Virus record (IMG/VR): IMGVR_UViG_3300044954_000152
Location: 1 to 25,342 of that record
From: a virus
Length of the DNA stretch: 25,342 bases
Strand: one strand, 5' to 3'
The number at the start of each line of letters is the position of its first letter. Within the stretch, counting starts at the first letter, position 1. The notes below the pieces were generated by a model. The model was not told the origin of the DNA and did no database searches. It was given only the letters and a program-made list of their open reading frames with translations. A program made the position numbers and the translations under genes. This document shows, piece after piece, positions 23,074 to 25,342 of the stretch.

Positions 23074-23412
23074 ATGATACCGTTAATAACAATCATCGTC
23101 ACACTTATTAGTTGGTTATATCCAAAATTTATACCGATCATCTTAGGGTGTTCGGTATATTTTCTTTTTTACCAGAAGAGGTTTTTTACAAAAAACCTCA
23201 CCAGCCAAGACGAGAACAATAAATACTTCAGGAACGATATAAATTCTTTAAGCTCCAGTGTTTCTACGTTAAACTTGTCACACTCAAAATTGAGAGAAGA
23301 ATATGGCAAGACCAAAAAAGAAATCCACGACCTCAACCGAGAACTTAGACGACAAAAAGACAAAGACCTTATTCGATCATGTAAATCAGATCCGAAACAT
23401 AAAGAATCCTAA
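23074..23412 (+). CDS. Small membrane protein with coiled coil
   Basis: 112 residues. The first ~33 residues are hydrophobic with a Pro-Lys break near 17-18, suggesting one long or two short membrane segments. The rest is polar, with heptad-like SLSSSVSTLNLSHSKLREEYGK and a charged end. It overlaps the clamp-loader gene by 110 bases in another frame. The layout is like an inner-membrane spanin, but no partner lipoprotein or lysis gene lies nearby. Function unknown. Confidence 0.6.
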   Translation: MIPLITIIVTLISWLYPKFIPIILGCSVYFLFYQKRFFTKNLTSQDENNKYFRNDINSLSSSVSTLNLSHSKLREEYGKTKKEIHDLNRELRRQKDKDLIRSCKSDPKHKES

Positions 23413-23803
23413 GTATTTTGATGGGCTGACTGCTGGAGACAGAAAATCTTTCAATCATTACATGATATGTAGGTTCTTAAGCATGGACCCGTCCTGTATA
23501 ACCGAAGTGGCTTATTTGTGTAAGGTGTTTGATAAAATGGATGGAAAGTCGTTTTACAAAGTTGCTTGCGCATTAACTGTTCCTGTAAGATATACCCCAT
23601 ACATAAAAAGTAGGTCGAAAAAATTCAACGACGAGTTGATTGGGTATATTTCAAAAAAATATGAAGTATCTACTTCGGAAGCGGAGGATTATTGTAAGAT
23701 TTATATGTCGACCGACGAAGGAATCCAAAATTTGAGGGAATTGTGTCAAAACTTCGGGTTGACTGAAAAACAGATAGATAAACTTTTAGAATATGAAAAC
23801 TAA
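23303..23803 (+). CDS. 62: Clamp-loader small subunit, gp62-like
   Basis: 166 residues, near T4 gp62 (187). The pattern LFDHVNQIRNIKNPKYFDGL, then DRKSFNHYMICRFLSMDP, a central YKVACALTVPVRYTPYIK and YGISKKYEVSTSEAEDY-like YISKKYEVSTSEAEDYC fits gp62 of T4-like phages, especially marine ones. It would pair with a gp44-type ATPase, outside this window, to load the sliding clamp. A GAGAGAAGA before ATG 23303 could serve as ribosome binding site. No other ATG lies before the conserved region, so the 110-base overlap with the upstream gene seems real. It overlaps the next gene by 11 bases. Confidence 0.82.
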   Translation: MARPKKKSTTSTENLDDKKTKTLFDHVNQIRNIKNPKYFDGLTAGDRKSFNHYMICRFLSMDPSCITEVAYLCKVFDKMDGKSFYKVACALTVPVRYTPYIKSRSKKFNDELIGYISKKYEVSTSEAEDYCKIYMSTDEGIQNLRELCQNFGLTEKQIDKLLEYEN

Positions 23804-24401
23804 ATACATAGGAGTCTCTGGTGTGGCCAGAGTTGGAAAAAATTTGTTCTGTGATATAGCGTCGGATATTTTGTATAAAGAACGTGGGTTAAGCTCTAAG
23901 ACTTACTCATTGGCCAATTGTCTAAAAAAAGATTGTGAGGTATTTTTGAGAGATAAGCTGGGGTTGAATGTTTGGTCAGAAGACACTCTGGAAAAATCCA
24001 TATTTCGTCCGCTTTTAATTTGGTATGGTGGGGTAAAACGAAATGCAAGTAAAGGTCGTTGTTGGATAGAGATGTTAGACCCAGACGTAAGAAAATCCAC
24101 GGCCGATATATGTTTTATTAGCGACGTTAGGTTTTGTAAATATGCCAATGATGAGGCATATTGGGTTCAGACGGAACTTGGTGGCAAGTTGGTTCATATT
24201 TCAAAATTTAGTTATTTGAGTAGTGAGAAGGTTTACACTCAACCTGCTTCGCAGGATGAAACCGTAAATGACCCCATGCTTAAACATATCGCTGACGCAA
24301 GTATGGAGTGGATGGATTCGGGAGAGCATACATATGAGTCCGCCCGAAAATGTCCTATCTTAATAGAACAAGTTAGAACCGTCATTAACACTTTGGTATA
24401 A
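23793..24401 (+). CDS. Deoxynucleoside monophosphate kinase-like P-loop protein
   Basis: 202 residues. The N-terminal GVSGVARVGKNLFCD has the form of the P-loop of T4 gp1 kinase (GxxRxGK), but the residue after Lys16 is Asn17 instead of Ser/Thr/Asp. LRDKLGLNVWSED, then RPLLIWYGGVKR and CFISDVRFCKYANDEA (isdvRf motif) also fit. Such enzymes phosphorylate dNMPs, and some phages use them for modified bases. It starts inside the clamp-loader gene (11-base overlap) and its stop shares a base with the start of the second DruA-like gene (TAATG), so all three are coupled. Confidence 0.75.
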   Translation: MKTKYIGVSGVARVGKNLFCDIASDILYKERGLSSKTYSLANCLKKDCEVFLRDKLGLNVWSEDTLEKSIFRPLLIWYGGVKRNASKGRCWIEMLDPDVRKSTADICFISDVRFCKYANDEAYWVQTELGGKLVHISKFSYLSSEKVYTQPASQDETVNDPMLKHIADASMEWMDSGEHTYESARKCPILIEQVRTVINTLV

Positions 24402-25165
24402 TGGATAATCTCTACAATAACGGTGATGCATTCTTTGAGATAGAAAAAGAATCGTCGCCAATTGTATTGGTCAGATGTGAGACTTCTGCCCAAAACAAGT
24501 TATTTAGGGATACGATAAACACGCACCATTCTTATGTAAAATACAAAGACTCTCCCACGAGAAATCTGAGGTACCTTGTATATGAGGGTGCTAGTGGAAA
24601 CCATGTCGGTTCGGTTGGAATAAGCAGTGCTACAATTGCGGTGGCCTGTCGTGATGAGTTTATTGGATGGAAAAATGAAACCAAGATGAAACACTTAAAC
24701 AAACTTGCGAACAACAGTAGGTTTTGTCTTGTAAAGTCTAATATCACGATAAAGAACGTCGCAAGTATGTGTTTGAAACGGCTCCGAATCGAAGGAGCAA
24801 AGGATTGGTTGGAGAAGTATGGTGATCCGCTGATTTTGATAGAGACGTTTGTTCAGCCGGAAAGAGATTCTGAGTTTAATGGTAAAGACAAACGTAATGG
24901 AAGTTGTTATCTTAGTGACAATTGGATAAATGTGGGGATGACTTCTGGGGCCAGTATTCAAAAATCTCCGCTTTTGTTATGGGCCAAGGAAACCGGCGAA
25001 CGAGGAAGATTGGCAAGAGAAAATAAAGAGGAGTGTCTTAAAAAATATGGAAAGTATTTAGGCGAACACAACGGCAGTGGATATAAAGTCACTGAAAGTA
25101 AGAAAAAAATTGTGTTTGTCAAACCTTTAGTTCATAATTGGAAAAAGATATTAAATAATGAGTGA
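24401..25165 (+). CDS. DruA-like DUF4338 protein
   Basis: 254 residues. It follows the DUF4338/DruA pattern closely from 56 to 184: RNLRYLVYEG, VGSVGISSATIAVACRDEFIGW (RD at 84-85, IGW at 88-90), LNKLANNSRFCLV (NNSRF 104-108), ITIKNVASMCLKRL, DWLEKYGDPLILIETFV (ETF 148-150), then GSCYLSDNWINVGMTSG (168-183). DruA is the named component of the Druantia defence system and also occurs in transposon-related proteins; its chemistry is not settled, and a link to Mom-like GNAT proteins is my inference. The coupling to a dNMP-kinase-like gene suggests nucleotide or DNA modification. The C-terminal 60 residues are Lys/Glu-rich. Confidence 0.83.
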   Translation: MDNLYNNGDAFFEIEKESSPIVLVRCETSAQNKLFRDTINTHHSYVKYKDSPTRNLRYLVYEGASGNHVGSVGISSATIAVACRDEFIGWKNETKMKHLNKLANNSRFCLVKSNITIKNVASMCLKRLRIEGAKDWLEKYGDPLILIETFVQPERDSEFNGKDKRNGSCYLSDNWINVGMTSGASIQKSPLLLWAKETGERGRLARENKEECLKKYGKYLGEHNGSGYKVTESKKKIVFVKPLVHNWKKILNNE

Positions 25166-25342
25166 CTTTTTTGAATATACCCAAAAGGATTTAGTTGCGA
25201 AGTATAGAATTTTGGTTTGGCCAAACATAACATACTCCGAAGACTTGGAAAAGGATTCCTACGTGGTGGTGTTGTCCAATGTCATACGTGAAGTCAATAA
25301 AATTGTCCCTGGGATATTTTGGTCTATAGTTACTCCCAAAGA
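25158..25342 (+). CDS. Start of an unknown gene (3' end outside window)
   Basis: ATG 25158 overlaps the end of the DruA-like gene by eight bases, and 61 codons are open to the window edge. The visible part, KYRILVWPNITY, then DLEKDSYVVVLSNVIREVN and GIFWSIVTPK, has the strand-helix-strand pattern of the N-terminal Rossmann half of GT-B glycosyltransferases. This is weak evidence, given that only 61 residues are visible. The coupling suggests it belongs to the dNMP-kinase/DruA operon. Confidence 0.6.
   Translation, partial: MSDFFEYTQKDLVAKYRILVWPNITYSEDLEKDSYVVVLSNVIREVNKIVPGIFWSIVTPK

Noticed and set aside
23074-23412. Inner-membrane spanin (Rz-like) reading of the membrane/coiled-coil protein
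   Set aside because: No lipoprotein frame or lysis genes nearby; the overlapping frame is the clamp-loader subunit.
1-25342. tRNA genes, CRISPR arrays, insertion sequences
   Set aside because: Gaps are too short for most of these, no cloverleaf or regular spacer repeats seen, and no transposase found.

Overview
The window is part of the genome of a large tailed phage distantly related to T4 (a myovirus-like replication and tail gene set). The evidence is densely packed genes with 1-17 nt overlaps and a recognisable T4-type replication module: a gp32-like single-strand binding protein (6242-7075), a UvsX/RecA recombinase (7148-8305), a 5'-nuclease of the RNase H/FEN type (8314-9390), a gp41/DnaB-type helicase (10378-11760) and a gp62-like clamp-loader subunit (23303-23803). 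A T4-type family B polymerase is not seen. Instead there is a small, divergent family A DNA polymerase (1116-2486). The DNA is AT-rich and many starts lack a clear Shine-Dalgarno sequence. The host cannot be named from the sequence.

Layout. 1-5187: the end of a baseplate-hub-like gene, a small conserved gene, the polymerase, and three unknown genes in tight succession. 5222-6136: a free-standing homing endonuclease. 6242-9390: SSB, recombinase and 5'-nuclease, with a strong hairpin terminator after SSB and a bidirectional terminator after the nuclease. 9478-10263: a lone minus-strand gene. 10378-13851: helicase and a B12-dependent ribonucleotide reductase. 13901-16402: a membrane-anchored PAS protein, a Mom-family-like protein and a charged protein of unknown role. 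16454-19534: a MoxR/CobS-like AAA+ ATPase paired with a CobT-like VWA protein that also carries HExxH. 19605-20276: a small winged-helix-like gene and a convergent minus-strand small gene sharing a bidirectional terminator. 20296-25342: a DruA-like (DUF4338) protein, a small conserved gene, a metallo-beta-lactamase-fold hydrolase, a small basic protein with its own sigma70-like promoter, a membrane/coiled-coil protein, the clamp-loader subunit, a dNMP-kinase-like P-loop protein, a second DruA-like protein, and the start of a further gene cut by the window end.

The most striking content is three proteins that look like relatives of the Mom/DruA (DUF4338) proteins, at 14546, 20296 and 24401. 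One is translationally coupled to a dNMP-kinase-like gene and another lies in an operon with a possible cyclic-nucleotide phosphodiesterase. I read this as a candidate DNA-modification or counter-defence set; function is inferred from family resemblance only. Other points of interest are a family A polymerase that appears to have lost its thumb and exonuclease active site, an SSB that has lost its zinc-ligand cysteines, and a recurring ATAYTTATW-type motif in front of genes on both strands that may be the phage's own promoter.

No tRNA, rRNA, CRISPR array or insertion sequence was found, and no gene-free stretch exceeds 300 bases. All coordinates and motif positions come from reading the sequence; no database search was run.
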